This document shows, piece by piece, positions 8,740-18,057 of a stretch of 38,831 bases of DNA. The position numbers were made by a program, and so were the translations under genes. Source of the DNA: a virus; IMG/VR virus record IMGVR_UViG_3300025853_000245, positions 1 through 38,831 of that record. One strand, given 5' to 3'. The notes beneath the pieces are model-generated. The model was not told the origin of the DNA. It saw nothing but the letters and a program-made list of their open reading frames with translations, and ran no database searches. The stretch's first letter is position 1, and each line of letters opens with the position of its first letter.

Positions 8740-11034
8740 TTATCTGTTTTTGTTTCTAAGTATTTTCTCTTGTTCTTCCTTAAAAAACTTTAAGTGCTCT
8801 TCTTTAGATATACCGAACTTTGTATTGTATAAGTTGAACATAGGGAAGTCTTCTATATCCAAACTGGCGGGTGATTCATTATAGATTTTTAATTCTTTGT
8901 AAACTTGAGTTGCATCCTCTATCAACATCTCCGCACTTTCGTACATAGGTGTGTATCTAAAATCTAAGTCCACAGCCATATCAGGTGAAATTTCTCTAGG
9001 ATGTCTGAAACCATAGAACTCTCTGATAGTTTGTAAACCTTCTTTTAACGTGCTGCTGTCTTTATATTCTTCTTTTAATAGCTCCCGCTCGACAAGTTCC
9101 GCCTTTTCAAACGCTTGTAATCTACCTTCTAATGTTGTTGGAAGTTCAGAGGCTAATAATTCGTACTTCCCTATTTTCTTCGGGAATTGTTTAGTGAAAT
9201 CTGTAAGCCAACTAGTTAATACATCTTCTATGTTTTCCTGTGCTTCCTCTAGGTCCGGTATAGTTGGAAGCTCATATACTTCTCCTGCTTTTATATCTTC
9301 CTTTATTGCCCTCAACTTCCCGTCGAACCACTGTTTTTCAACTTTTTTATAATCCCTCCATCTGTCGGTTATATTAGATATAACTTTTGGGATTTGTTTT
9401 ATAATCTTATCGTCCCTTTCTGGGTCTTCCTTTAAAGATGTTTGTAACTTTCTTAACTCAGCCATGTATTCATCTTGAAAAGGTTCAATACCTGTCTCTT
9501 TATATTGCTTTATAGTATCAGCTGACTCGCCCTCAAAAACGTCCATCTCCACTATATTTTTCAAAGCGTTCTCAAACCCTCTTTCGTAGTTCTTGTAAGT
9601 TTCTGTTTTCTCAAACCACAGATTTGATTTAGCTTCTCGACTAAGAGCGATAGCGTCGGCCTTTACTCTAGGGTCTGTTATCTTTTTACTAGCAAGTAAT
9701 TCGTTAATATTGGTTTCTGGATTCAAAGCTAACTCAGCCTCTACTTCTTCTAAAGCTCCTTGCATCTCAGCTCTAGACATAACAGCATTTGATTTAGCTA
9801 CTAAGTCTATTGTGAAACGTTGTATAGAACCCGTTGCGGCGTTCCAAGCTTCTTTATCTTTATCGTTATCTCTGTACTTTAAACCTTCTAAACTTAACGC
9901 GTTTACGTCTTGGCTTTGCATTAACTGCTGTGCCCTAGTTCTTGCGTATGTCTCATCCCACCCAGCGTCCAGTAAAAACTCTACGACTGAATCTAACTGC
10001 ATCTGGTTTATTTGTTCTCTTCTTTCTGGGTTTTTGTCGTTTGATAAACCACCCATAACAGCAGAAGCAGCTGGCATATATAAGTTAGTTATTTCTCGAC
10101 TGCGATCCCCAGCATCTCTCTTACTAGCTTCTTGAGCAGCTTGTATTCTATCCCTTAAAGGGGTGAATTGCCTAACCGCTTCCTTAGAACCGAACACTGG
10201 TTTACCGTTTATCCGTATAGTTTTTATAGAGTCCAACACTTTCTCAGCGTCGTCGTATCTATCTAAGGCATGTAACTGACCAACTACGCCAGCGTATCCA
10301 TCTATTAATAATTTGTTTCTTGTTATCTTATCTATACCAGACTCAGTAAATAGTTCTTCATAATTAAGAGCGATGTCTGCTAATATAGATGTATCAAAAC
10401 CTTTATCACGAGTAGCTGCTGTTAAATTCACAGCCAACTCATCTTGTAATCCTTGTTGTATTACTTGTTGTTTTTGTTCCTCATATTGAAGAGCTAATTT
10501 GTTTTTATACGGAGTAGTAACATAATCCCACAAAGCCTTACCAGCCGTACTGTTTGCTACACCCTCTCCTACTTGGCTTACTAAACTGTTCCATTCTTCT
10601 TGAAAGGTCTCGTCAACGCCTTGTAGGAAAGTAGCTCTATCTTTATAAGTCTCGGCGTTTACTAAATCAGCTTCTTTTGATTGGAGGCTAGGCAGCATCG
10701 TGTTATTGATGTGTCTCTTTAACAACGCATCTCTGTATGCTCTGTCTCTATTGGTTGTAGCTAACGGACTAAAGCCGTCTACATCTTTCTGTTTCTTTAA
10801 CTCAGCTATAACATTCTGTTCTTCTACTAACTGAGCTTGCTCAATACCGATCTGTTTCTGAGTATCCGCTAATTGACCGTAGCTTTTTGCTACACCCATA
10901 AACGCATTTATTGAATCAGCTAAATCTAATGCTTTACTTCTGGGTACAGGAACAGCAGCAGCACGACGTTGTCCTACTGAGTATTGACCTAAACCGCCAA
11001 CTGTTGGTTGTATACCGGGGACTTCTCTTGTCAT
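8740..11034 (-). CDS. Internal virion protein, gp15 position
   Basis: 764 residues, close to T7 gp15 (747). The gene lies in the conserved order between the gp14-like and gp16-like genes, overlapping the first by 4 nt (ATGA) and ending 1 nt before the second. In T7, gp15 is part of the internal core stacked on the portal and forms the periplasmic tunnel section during DNA ejection. The sequence is mostly charged helix, without membrane segments or motifs I can name. The N-terminal 30 residues are Gly/Arg-rich (MTREVPGIQPTVGGLGQYSV). Identification is by order, length and helical character rather than by a motif. Confidence 0.8.
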   Translation of the reverse strand: MTREVPGIQPTVGGLGQYSVGQRRAAAVPVPRSKALDLADSINAFMGVAKSYGQLADTQKQIGIEQAQLVEEQNVIAELKKQKDVDGFSPLATTNRDRAYRDALLKRHINNTMLPSLQSKEADLVNAETYKDRATFLQGVDETFQEEWNSLVSQVGEGVANSTAGKALWDYVTTPYKNKLALQYEEQKQQVIQQGLQDELAVNLTAATRDKGFDTSILADIALNYEELFTESGIDKITRNKLLIDGYAGVVGQLHALDRYDDAEKVLDSIKTIRINGKPVFGSKEAVRQFTPLRDRIQAAQEASKRDAGDRSREITNLYMPAASAVMGGLSNDKNPERREQINQMQLDSVVEFLLDAGWDETYARTRAQQLMQSQDVNALSLEGLKYRDNDKDKEAWNAATGSIQRFTIDLVAKSNAVMSRAEMQGALEEVEAELALNPETNINELLASKKITDPRVKADAIALSREAKSNLWFEKTETYKNYERGFENALKNIVEMDVFEGESADTIKQYKETGIEPFQDEYMAELRKLQTSLKEDPERDDKIIKQIPKVISNITDRWRDYKKVEKQWFDGKLRAIKEDIKAGEVYELPTIPDLEEAQENIEDVLTSWLTDFTKQFPKKIGKYELLASELPTTLEGRLQAFEKAELVERELLKEEYKDSSTLKEGLQTIREFYGFRHPREISPDMAVDLDFRYTPMYESAEMLIEDATQVYKELKIYNESPASLDIEDFPMFNLYNTKFGISKEEHLKFFKEEQEKILRNKNR

Positions 11035-11603
11035 GTTAGTTTCTTAATTTCTAATCCAGTCCTGTAGCCTTGTAAACCGCCACTTGCAATGCCTAATACA
11101 TCTTGTAGACCGAATCCACGTGGCTTAACAGGTTCTGCTATAGGTTGGTCTATACTGATTAAACGTTGTTGTGAAGCTAATCCAATATCCTCAAGAGCCA
11201 TCGCTTTGCCGACTCCTATCAATTCTTGTTGTCTACCTAGTGCTTCTCGTGCTGCTCCTAAGTTAGCTAAGTATTCACCCATAACAGCAGTAACAGATTG
11301 TCCAGCTACTCCTCTGTCTCTAGCTTGTTCTAAACCTACAGCTGCTTGTGTAGCTAATTCTCTCTCACGAGTTTGACGACCTATGGCTTCTTGTTGCTGT
11401 GCTTGTTGCATCCGCTCGCCTGTCATCTGACGTTGTGCACGTGTACGTTCCGCTGCTGCTGCTTGTGCTTGATAACGACGTTGCATCTCAGCTTGTTGTT
11501 TAGCTGCTTGATACTGCATACGGGCTTGTTGTCTAGCACCTATAGCTTGTGCACCTGAAGACAAAGCTCCTAACGCTAAACCTGCTTCTACTATACCACA
11601 CAT
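11031..11603 (-). CDS. Internal virion protein B, gp14 position
   Basis: 190 residues (T7 gp14 has 196). It begins MCGIVEAGLALGALSSGAQA, a short Ala/Gly-rich hydrophobic N-terminus, then a long Gln/Ala/Arg-rich helix (about residues 25-100) and a Gly-rich C-terminus. This is the usual make-up of the gp14 core protein, which is ejected and assembles in the outer membrane. The start ATG at 11603 has a good Shine-Dalgarno (AGAGGAAG) upstream. The stop overlaps the gp15-like start (ATGA). The repetitive Gln/Ala region gives many antisense open frames that I ignored. Confidence 0.85.
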   Translation of the reverse strand: MCGIVEAGLALGALSSGAQAIGARQQARMQYQAAKQQAEMQRRYQAQAAAAERTRAQRQMTGERMQQAQQQEAIGRQTRERELATQAAVGLEQARDRGVAGQSVTAVMGEYLANLGAAREALGRQQELIGVGKAMALEDIGLASQQRLISIDQPIAEPVKPRGFGLQDVLGIASGGLQGYRTGLEIKKLT

Positions 11604-11607
11604 ATCG

Positions 11608-12054
11608 TTACTTCCTCTCTAATATAAATGACAGATAGCCTTCGTACTGACAATCGCTAAACTCTGCACCTAACCACTCCAACCATTTAATACTCAACTT
11701 GTTACTACGCATCACATAGTTCGTCAGATAATCAAACCCATCTAACAGTCCCTCCATCCGTTCCCGTGAGTGTTTCAAAAAGAACTTCTTGATCCTTGGT
11801 AATCTTCTAGTACCTAATAACCAAGCACTTCCGATATTAGTACCTTCGATAGGAGCTACACCAAAAGAACAGTATAAGTTGTTCATCTCGTCCTTTACAC
11901 TGTAACACTTTGTACTACAAGCGTAAGACATCATAACAGCATCTTTCGGGTGGTGCATAAGTCCGAGTATCTCTAACATGTCATCCTCCCGCAAGTCGTC
12001 GTACAGATCAACTGCATCCATATCACCGTGTGCTTCATCTATCCTAAGCTCCAT
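11608..12054 (-). CDS. Internal virion protein A (gp13-like, DUF2833 type, acetyltransferase-like fold)
   Basis: This protein is at the T7 gp13 position, between tail tube B and gp14. The FGVAPIEG ... SAWLLGTRRL segment, the KKFFLKHSRE helix and KWLEWLGAEF match the DUF2833 pattern, whose fold is related to GNAT acetyltransferases. Family members are needed for assembly of the internal core; enzyme activity is not established. The open frame extends up to a TTG at 12087 (159 residues), but I prefer the ATG at 12052-12054 (MELRIDEAHG, 148 residues). It overlaps the tail tube B stop by only 11 nt and is preceded by a purine-rich stretch. The start remains uncertain. Confidence 0.8.
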   Translation of the reverse strand: MELRIDEAHGDMDAVDLYDDLREDDMLEILGLMHHPKDAVMMSYACSTKCYSVKDEMNNLYCSFGVAPIEGTNIGSAWLLGTRRLPRIKKFFLKHSRERMEGLLDGFDYLTNYVMRSNKLSIKWLEWLGAEFSDCQYEGYLSFILERK

Positions 12055-15000
12055 ATCTTCTACTACGTGATATAACCATCGATTCAAACTCTGCCGCTAA
12101 TAGCTTAACTGGTAAAGCAGAATCACTAACAACTTCTATCTTTGCGTCGTTTGGTTGGCACTGAATAGGAAAGCGGAAGTGACCGTCCTGTGGGGTAAAA
12201 GCATTAAGTGTTAAGTTAGCACCGAGGCTGTCAGGATTGAATGCGTAGCTATACTTATCTCTGTACTTTGGAGTTACTTCAACAGTGAAGTGTCCGGTGT
12301 CTGCGTAGTTTATACTACCGTTACGAATCGTTTGGTAGGTGTAATCAGATGCACTTCTTCCGCCACGCTCTGTAGGTTGTTTAAGTGATTGATCGGAGAA
12401 CCTGTACAACATATTGTACGGGATACCAGCTACGAAATCAGTAGATGTAAGATCACCACCAACCGTACCCGCTGTAGATGATGTCCTAGTAAATATCACT
12501 TTATTACCAGCTTTTGTATAGACTACTACATCTGTAGGATCGTACTTAAAGTCGCTTATTGTAGTAGTCTTAGAAGCAGCGTCGTAGCTAGTAGTTAATG
12601 TACTGCCATCCACTTTACTATCCAAATACAATGTATAATCTAAACCTTCGTCTGTTATACCGTCTTCAAGTGTAAGCTTCTCTAAGTGTAACCCATCAGT
12701 GTCTGCTGTGATTAAGTGCAAGTTACTGTCGATAAAGTCAAACCCTCGGATGTCACGACCAAAGGTGAACTTCATCCAAGCACTTTGTATCTTTTCTTTG
12801 TTCGACCAGAAGTACTTATATACAAACAATGTCTTAGCATCTTCTGTCGTACTCATGACAATAGTATTCTCTGCTTGAGAACCTACAATCTTTTGTACGT
12901 CTGATGTAATATACTTCGGTACTTGCTGTGTTATTTCTTCAGCATTAAATGTCTCAGTATTGTTATCTACAAAGTATTCGTATACTCCCTCAAAGTCATT
13001 CCGTTTAAATGGGAAGTATATATAGTTACCCAGTGCTACTGGTTGTATACCATCTGATAGATCGTACTCAGTAACAGGAGATATAGCTACCGTCTTAGGT
13101 GATAACACATCTGCTCCACGAAGTACGAACTGTGACCCTTGACTGAATAACATCAGCTTCTCTTGGAATGGTACAGCGTGTTCAAGGATCGCTACCTTTG
13201 TGTGACTTAATCCTACATCGATAACTGCACTGTCTAGTAACTGCTGTGTGGTAGTACGGAAGAAGTTAAAGTATTCATCAGCTTCACTAAAGATAATGTT
13301 GCTGTCTGTAAGTATACCTAAGCGGTTCTTAAAGAAGAATATATCTCGTATCTGTTTACCGACGAATGATGGGAATGGATTGGTGTTGTCGTCCCCTGCT
13401 TGTCTAGTTGACCAACCTCCTCGTGCGTTTGTTTCAGTAGGGCCGTAGTAGAATGTACCCAACTTCCAAGTTAAATAACCGACTGTAGCTGCTGTATCTT
13501 TTGTCTCGTCTACCTCAGTCCATACATCCTCCCAATCAGTTCCTACACCCGGCTCCGTATCAGCAGCTGCTCTGTTTTCTACATCTAACCTATAGTAGTT
13601 ACTGTTGTGCTTTATATATAACACATCGTTAGGAGTAGATAATCTAAAGTCTGTTATTGTAGTGTTATTAAAATAAGGCGTAAGAGTTACAGGCATTGTA
13701 TCAGTTGTTAACAATGTATCTATACCTTCTAACGCACTTGTTTCTGATTCGTCTTGTAAATAACCAACTGTTTCTATCCAGCTACCTTCCCCGAAATTAG
13801 TCTTATCTTTAGTAGAAAACCGTACATAGTAGTCGTCTTGGTCTATGTCTGCATCACCTATTACTTTAACAGGCCCGAATCCATTAAAACATTTAACTGG
13901 TAATTCAGTAATGCTATTTACTTCTCTGTATACAACACCTAACGCTTGATCCGCTAGACCGTCTTCTACTCGTATATTGAATGGACCTTCTGTGCTTGTA
14001 AGTTTAATAACAGAACCTTCCAGAGTGGCCTCAAATCCTCCATCAGTAAATGATACAGTTGTTATCTGTACAGGGTCAGTGCTAACATTAGTTGAAGAGT
14101 TAAAGGTGGCGGGAGGTACGTAGTAATCTCTATCTCCTGTTTTTATTTCCTCCCATCCTTGCCACTTATTAAAAACGTCCTGTGGTTTTGCTCTCCTATA
14201 TGCTTTATACTGTAAAGATACAGGATTAGATGGATTAAAGCCGCTGCCTTTCTTTATGTTCCTAGCAGCTGTTATAACACCTTTAGTTACTATTAACTCA
14301 GCTGAAGCAGTAGCAGCTCCTGACTGTATGATATTAACTTGTAGTTTTACTTGGTACTCAGTCTTAACTTTCCTTGTACTACTAGTAAAGGTTCTAATAC
14401 TATTACCACTCCTCTTAACGGGTTCTGTTGTTTCTAAAGTATAAGTACCAGTAGAGTGTCCGCCTAACCAGCCGTCCCCTGTAGCAGATGGTCCCGAATT
14501 TATAGTAATAGCAGATACACCTGAGTTTGTATTAACTACGCCTTCATTTATACAGTCATACAAATCTCTAGCTATAAAAGCTGTATCAGCGTGGTTGCCT
14601 TTAGGTTCTACATTAGCAGGTCCGCTTATATAAGTAGCAGGTTGAACAGATGTATTACCGTGACTCGTGCTGCTGTAATCGTGATGCTGTCCTTGTAACG
14701 CTGTAGCTAAAGGTACTAACTTATCGTCTACATATATGGTGTAAGCCTTCTCGTAGTCTCCTAACTTAACAACAATAAGTGCTTCATCAGCAGGTGGTGT
14801 GGACTTTTGTTCAGCAGCTTCGCTCCTTTGTATAACTCTGTTTTTATTAACAAGGAATGTATAGTCAGCTACCGTCAACGCTCGTAAGTCGGCTAAAGGA
14901 TTAGCTACACCACCTAACGATGCCTGTCCTCCTAAGCTCAGATAACTGTTAGCTATAGAAGTTACAGCTACTGATACGTTTGTACCGTCCCCTACATTAA

Positions 15001-15265
15001 TAACACCCACACCACCTAACGATACATTTACGCAGTACTGGTTCTGTTCAGATCGTTTAACGAAGTGTGTGAATAACTTATCAGAGTCGGTACTATCTGT
15101 TGTTATCTTCTTCGTGTATGTAGTAGGTGGTCTTTTAACTAACCCCTCAACAACAGTAGCCCAAGCATTTATTTGTTCGTCACACTGACCGGGAAACCTG
15201 AGATTGTCAGGCTGTTGTGATACGCCCTGTGCGAGATTCGGTACACTGTTTACTAACAGAGGCAT
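12044..15265 (-). CDS. Tail tubular protein B (nozzle), gp12-like
   Basis: 1073 residues, larger than T7 gp12 (794), directly after tail tube A (3-nt gap) and with the typical N-terminus: VNSVPNLAQGVSQQPDNLRF, then EQINAWATVVEGLVKRPPT. The central part has FPSFVGKQIRDIFFFKNRLG and later GSQFVLRGAD and TEYDLSDGIQPVALGNYIYF, phrases typical of nozzle proteins. gp12 forms the hexameric nozzle that closes the tail and carries the fibres with gp11. The extra length seems to lie in Ser/Thr-rich beta regions at about residues 200-450, an insertion compared with T7. The identification is firm; the role of the insertion is unknown. Confidence 0.93.
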   Translation of the reverse strand: MPLLVNSVPNLAQGVSQQPDNLRFPGQCDEQINAWATVVEGLVKRPPTTYTKKITTDSTDSDKLFTHFVKRSEQNQYCVNVSLGGVGVINVGDGTNVSVAVTSIANSYLSLGGQASLGGVANPLADLRALTVADYTFLVNKNRVIQRSEAAEQKSTPPADEALIVVKLGDYEKAYTIYVDDKLVPLATALQGQHHDYSSTSHGNTSVQPATYISGPANVEPKGNHADTAFIARDLYDCINEGVVNTNSGVSAITINSGPSATGDGWLGGHSTGTYTLETTEPVKRSGNSIRTFTSSTRKVKTEYQVKLQVNIIQSGAATASAELIVTKGVITAARNIKKGSGFNPSNPVSLQYKAYRRAKPQDVFNKWQGWEEIKTGDRDYYVPPATFNSSTNVSTDPVQITTVSFTDGGFEATLEGSVIKLTSTEGPFNIRVEDGLADQALGVVYREVNSITELPVKCFNGFGPVKVIGDADIDQDDYYVRFSTKDKTNFGEGSWIETVGYLQDESETSALEGIDTLLTTDTMPVTLTPYFNNTTITDFRLSTPNDVLYIKHNSNYYRLDVENRAAADTEPGVGTDWEDVWTEVDETKDTAATVGYLTWKLGTFYYGPTETNARGGWSTRQAGDDNTNPFPSFVGKQIRDIFFFKNRLGILTDSNIIFSEADEYFNFFRTTTQQLLDSAVIDVGLSHTKVAILEHAVPFQEKLMLFSQGSQFVLRGADVLSPKTVAISPVTEYDLSDGIQPVALGNYIYFPFKRNDFEGVYEYFVDNNTETFNAEEITQQVPKYITSDVQKIVGSQAENTIVMSTTEDAKTLFVYKYFWSNKEKIQSAWMKFTFGRDIRGFDFIDSNLHLITADTDGLHLEKLTLEDGITDEGLDYTLYLDSKVDGSTLTTSYDAASKTTTISDFKYDPTDVVVYTKAGNKVIFTRTSSTAGTVGGDLTSTDFVAGIPYNMLYRFSDQSLKQPTERGGRSASDYTYQTIRNGSINYADTGHFTVEVTPKYRDKYSYAFNPDSLGANLTLNAFTPQDGHFRFPIQCQPNDAKIEVVSDSALPVKLLAAEFESMVISRSRRYGA

Positions 15266-15268
15266 CTC

Positions 15269-15847
15269 TTATCGATCTATTACTCGTAATACGCTGTAGT
15301 TATCAAAGATAGTTCTGTCTGCATTTTCAGAGTCACTATCAATAGCCCGTGCTTTCGCTTCGATCTCATCCCGCAAAGCAAACCCTTCGATTTCCCTGCT
15401 TCCTAAGAATCGATTAGCAAAGATACGAGCTGCTTTAACTGTTATGTAGTGACGGAACTGCTCAGGCATATCTGTAAATGCTAACTCAAAAGTAATAGAG
15501 GCTTTCACCTCTTTCGTCCATACATCCGTGTGATTCTTTCTGTCGTATAACAAAAGTCCACGTTGTACTGGATCGCTGTCTGTATAAATTTCTGGGTCTA
15601 AGTCTACACGAAGCGTATTGCTAGGTAAGTTAATCTTAGATGTGGACGCATCAGGAGTAAGTGTATACTCGTGCTCCGTATTAAAGTGCCAACCCTCTGA
15701 CTGTATAGCTTTACTGGTTTCGTCGAGGACTGCTTCTGCTTGAACGACTGATACAGGAACGGCTGTACCTCCGAGAGTATTAACCGGGGCTTCCCCGATA
15801 ACACTGATCATTGTATTTACTGCATTTAGTTTAGTCGTCAGAGCCAT
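15269..15847 (-). CDS. Tail tubular protein A (adaptor), gp11-like
   Basis: 192 residues (T7 gp11 has 196). The N-terminus (LNAVNTMISVIGEAPVNTLG, then EAVLDETSKAIQSEGWHFNT) and the PEQFRHYITVKAARIFANRF helix are characteristic of gp11-type adaptors. These form the dodecameric ring between portal and nozzle. The gene is preceded by a 75-bp gap holding a GC-rich hairpin and lies 3 nt ahead of the tube B gene. The start is ATG at 15847; I see no strong Shine-Dalgarno, the leader being AT-rich. Confidence 0.93.
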   Translation of the reverse strand: MALTTKLNAVNTMISVIGEAPVNTLGGTAVPVSVVQAEAVLDETSKAIQSEGWHFNTEHEYTLTPDASTSKINLPSNTLRVDLDPEIYTDSDPVQRGLLLYDRKNHTDVWTKEVKASITFELAFTDMPEQFRHYITVKAARIFANRFLGSREIEGFALRDEIEAKARAIDSDSENADRTIFDNYSVLRVIDR

Positions 15848-15875
15848 GATAAGTATAGATAAAATAATCAGTGGA

Positions 15876-15904
15876 GGGGAGCGGAACGAATCACAGACCT
15901 CCCC
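15876..15904 (-). terminator. GC-rich hairpin after the capsid gene, possible terminator
   Basis: On the minus strand GGGGAG (15904-15899) pairs with CTCCCC (15881-15876) across a 17-nt loop, followed by an AT-rich stretch containing TTATTTTATC. It sits between the capsid stop and tail tube A, the place where T7 has its late terminator T-phi. The stem is short and the U run interrupted, so it would be an inefficient terminator that reduces tail gene transcription relative to capsid. Confidence 0.4.
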
Positions 15905-15922
15905 AACACCGAGAGAAGAGCG

Positions 15923-16975
15923 TTACGCTACTAGTTCGATAGCACACTCAGGACGGAGAACTCCGTGACCCATAGCATACTTAGCGACAAATAACGTACC
16001 TTGACGCTCGATCTGATACTCCGATTCGGTAGCAAGATCAAGCAACTTAACGGTTCCTACAGCAGCGGAGTGAGAAACAATACCTAAGCTATTGCGGAAG
16101 TCGGAGTTATATCCGGTTGAACCGCCGAATGGGTTGTTATCTGCATCGCCGTCTGGATCAGAACCAGTAAGGTTTCCGCTGGGAATGTGGTTGGATTTGT
16201 AGATGCTGATACCAGCTACTTGTGGGATAGACCCAGAAGCAATACTACCAAGACCTCCGACATCTTTATTGACGGCAGAAGTAGAGATAGCAAGATCACC
16301 TACGTTACCAGTGATCAACCTGTAGTACTCTTGTGGACGAAGAACGCAGAAACGACCGTCACTAGGAACGTCATTTTCGTCGAGCTTCTGAGCAGCACTA
16401 AACAAAGCAGCAACCAATTCAGCACCTGAAACAGATGCAGGGGTTCCTTCAACATCTCCAGCTGAGAAGTCGTTGTTAGCTACGTCAAGCTTTCCACCTG
16501 TGTTTCCGCCAGTCAAGCTAGCAGAAGAACGAGCAGCAGCGATGAACACTTTAGCAAGAGCCGTATCGAAACGAACGGCAAGAGCTTTACCCAACTCGTT
16601 AGCGTAGACGCTGCGGATGTCGTAGTGGTTCTTTACGTCGTCGATGTTAGCCAAGAAAGTGGAAGCAACAAGCATCTTATCGATGTTAATTACCTTCTCA
16701 GTTTTCTTGATGTCGCTCAGATAGGTGTTACCGCTATCAGCGATGTTCTGACCGGGGGTGTGGTACGAAGCGGAAGCAACACCAGTTACTGGGAACTGTG
16801 CGGACTTTCCGTTTTCAATGGTTCTAATGGTGTGTAGGGCTTTGAAGATGTTAGACTCCTCAAAGGTTTGCAAAATCTCGCCACTGAACTTTTTAAGAAA
16901 CAACGCATTATCTTGAGCGAAGCTTCCGTCAGTAGTTTGATTAACACCTACTCTACTTGGTGTAGTATCTGACAT
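15923..16975 (-). CDS. Major capsid protein, gp10-like
   Basis: 350 residues (T7 gp10A has 345). Recognisable segments are the N-terminal NALFLKKFSGEILQTFEESN, FPVTGVASASYHTPGQ, VINIDKMLVASTFLANIDDV, RFDTALAKVFIAAARS and the C-terminal YAMGHGVLRPECAIELV. Together these are the usual T7-type HK97-fold capsid pattern. The gene has the best ribosome binding site in the window (AGGAGA about 10 nt before ATG 16975) and its own 165-bp leader, consistent with very high expression. I see no slippery frameshift site for a gp10B-type extension, and the stop is followed directly by the hairpin at 15876. Confidence 0.95.
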   Translation of the reverse strand: MSDTTPSRVGVNQTTDGSFAQDNALFLKKFSGEILQTFEESNIFKALHTIRTIENGKSAQFPVTGVASASYHTPGQNIADSGNTYLSDIKKTEKVINIDKMLVASTFLANIDDVKNHYDIRSVYANELGKALAVRFDTALAKVFIAAARSSASLTGGNTGGKLDVANNDFSAGDVEGTPASVSGAELVAALFSAAQKLDENDVPSDGRFCVLRPQEYYRLITGNVGDLAISTSAVNKDVGGLGSIASGSIPQVAGISIYKSNHIPSGNLTGSDPDGDADNNPFGGSTGYNSDFRNSLGIVSHSAAVGTVKLLDLATESEYQIERQGTLFVAKYAMGHGVLRPECAIELVA

Positions 16976-17140
16976 AATATATGATCTCCTATGTTATAAG
17001 TTATTGAATGTGTGATGATTACCAGTGACTTTCACATCTTTCGTCTTCACAGGATTGTCCGCCGCAGCGGGTCGAGGGACTAGTTGTTGCTAGTTGTCGA
17101 TTAAATTTATCTATAAGTAAAGAGGAAAAGTTCTTGACTG
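16976..17140 (-). promoter_or_regulatory. Capsid gene leader with palindrome and possible late promoter
   Basis: This gene-free leader starts (minus sense) just after a 13-bp near-palindrome GTTGACAGTCAAG at 17145-17133. That matches the palindrome core of the early-region repeats (GTTGAYTATCAAC) at 11 of 13 positions on one strand. About 16 bp further on is CTTATAG (17117-17111), similar to the TATAG unwinding/initiation region of T7-type promoters. A host-type reading (TTGACA at the palindrome, 17-bp spacer, TTTACT) is also possible. Two 8-bp copies of ACAACTAG lie 10 bp apart (17097-17090 and 17087-17080). The capsid Shine-Dalgarno is at the end. The promoter assignment is tentative. Confidence 0.35.
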
Positions 17141-17608
17141 TCAACCTCTTCGACCGCTTGGACCAAAGTAGAAACCAAGGATACAAGGCAGTATTACCGT
17201 GCATCCCATAAGGCTGATGTGTCCAGAAGAGATCGTAATCGGCTCTTGGTTGGCTTGGAAGCTGATGAGTCCGAAGAAGAACTCGTTGACTCCCTCTCCG
17301 TCTGCGTTGGTAAGGGTGACGATTTCTGCGGTGGGGAAGAGGGTGCAGAGGATGATACAAGCACAGAGCGTAGACACCCCGATAACAGCAAGAATACGAC
17401 GAGTAAAAGAAACAAACTCACCAGTACCTCCTTTAGCGATTTCAGCTTGTAGTCGAAGGAAATTATCAGACGCACGAGCTTCTCTCGCCATTTCAAGATC
17501 ATGCTTGTTCTGTTTTGCTTCAAAGATATATCCGAACACACCTTTAAGAATCGCCCCCATAGCAGTGCTACCACCGCCCGTAATAAATAACATAAGTAAC
17601 TCGCCCAT
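17141..17608 (-). CDS. Putative holin, three membrane segments
   Basis: 155 residues with hydrophobic segments at about residues 3-28, 71-91 and 128-148. Between the first two is an amphipathic helix (AKQNKHDLEMAREARASDNF). The layout resembles the three-segment holins of the GTA_holin_3TM kind (Gly-rich first helix, Lys/Glu-rich amphipathic linker, FTRRILAVIG second helix). Holins make membrane lesions that end the infection and let the endolysin out. The gene is between scaffold and capsid, 4 nt after another membrane protein, so it is in the late operon. The family assignment is from topology and motif feel only. A structural membrane role cannot be excluded. Confidence 0.6.
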   Translation of the reverse strand: MGELLMLFITGGGSTAMGAILKGVFGYIFEAKQNKHDLEMAREARASDNFLRLQAEIAKGGTGEFVSFTRRILAVIGVSTLCACIILCTLFPTAEIVTLTNADGEGVNEFFFGLISFQANQEPITISSGHISLMGCTVILPCILGFYFGPSGRRG

Positions 17609-17612
17609 CTTT

Positions 17613-17981
17613 TCACTTCGTTAAATGGTTTTCCAATTTGTCACGCATTCTGTCCAACTCTTTTTCAAGATACCGTATCCGTTCAAACTGTTGATGGTCG
17701 GATGTTATCGGTGCATCTTGCATCTCTAGTAGGTGGTTGAGGTCTGCTTTGGATTGTTCTGCAAACTTCTCGATGTGCATCATCCGTGCTGACAAGTCTC
17801 CTAATAACGTACCCTCGTGTTGTACACGGTCTAAGCTACTATCCAATACCATCAGCTTATTCCACACTACAGAGTATCCCCACACACAAGTTCCGACTAT
17901 AGCTATCACTTTAGCCATGAACGCAAGGTTTGCTTTTACCTGTACGTTATCTCCTAGTTCTGTTGCCATGTTCTTAAACAT
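17613..17981 (-). CDS. Single-span membrane protein with coiled coil
   Basis: 122 residues from ATG 17981 (MFKNMATEL). The second ATG (17969) has a better purine-rich site (TTTAAGAAC) and may be the true start, because the first lies only 4 nt after the terminator U run. One membrane segment (about residues 20-42, MAKVIAIVGTCVWGYSVVW) is followed by a heptad-rich helix to the end (FERIRYLEKELDRMRDKLEN). The topology would fit a spanin-like or holin-accessory protein next to the putative holin. Similar proteins occur beside capsid genes of marine podoviruses, with no known function. Confidence 0.65.
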   Translation of the reverse strand: MFKNMATELGDNVQVKANLAFMAKVIAIVGTCVWGYSVVWNKLMVLDSSLDRVQHEGTLLGDLSARMMHIEKFAEQSKADLNHLLEMQDAPITSDHQQFERIRYLEKELDRMRDKLENHLTK

Positions 17982-17985
17982 AACG

Positions 17986-18028
17986 AAAAACCCCTAGTGT
18001 CAGCAAACCAATAAACCAACACTAGGGG
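17986..18028 (-). terminator. Strong Rho-independent terminator after scaffold gene
   Basis: Minus strand: CCCCTAGTGT (18028-18019) and ACACTAGGGG (18000-17991) form a perfect 10-bp stem with an 18-nt loop, followed by TTTTT (17990-17986). It lies between the scaffold stop (18058) and the next membrane protein gene. It would limit read-through from the portal/scaffold part into the membrane and capsid genes, which fits a separate promoter upstream of capsid. Confidence 0.85.
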
Positions 18029-18057
18029 CTACTATACCTTATGAATGAATAAACAAT

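Noticed and set aside
17019-17616. Alternative minus-strand frames (113 and 140 codons) over the holin region
   Set aside because: Arg/His- or Ser-rich shadows of the holin frame, whose membrane-segment pattern and 4-nt spacing to its neighbour identify the real reading frame.
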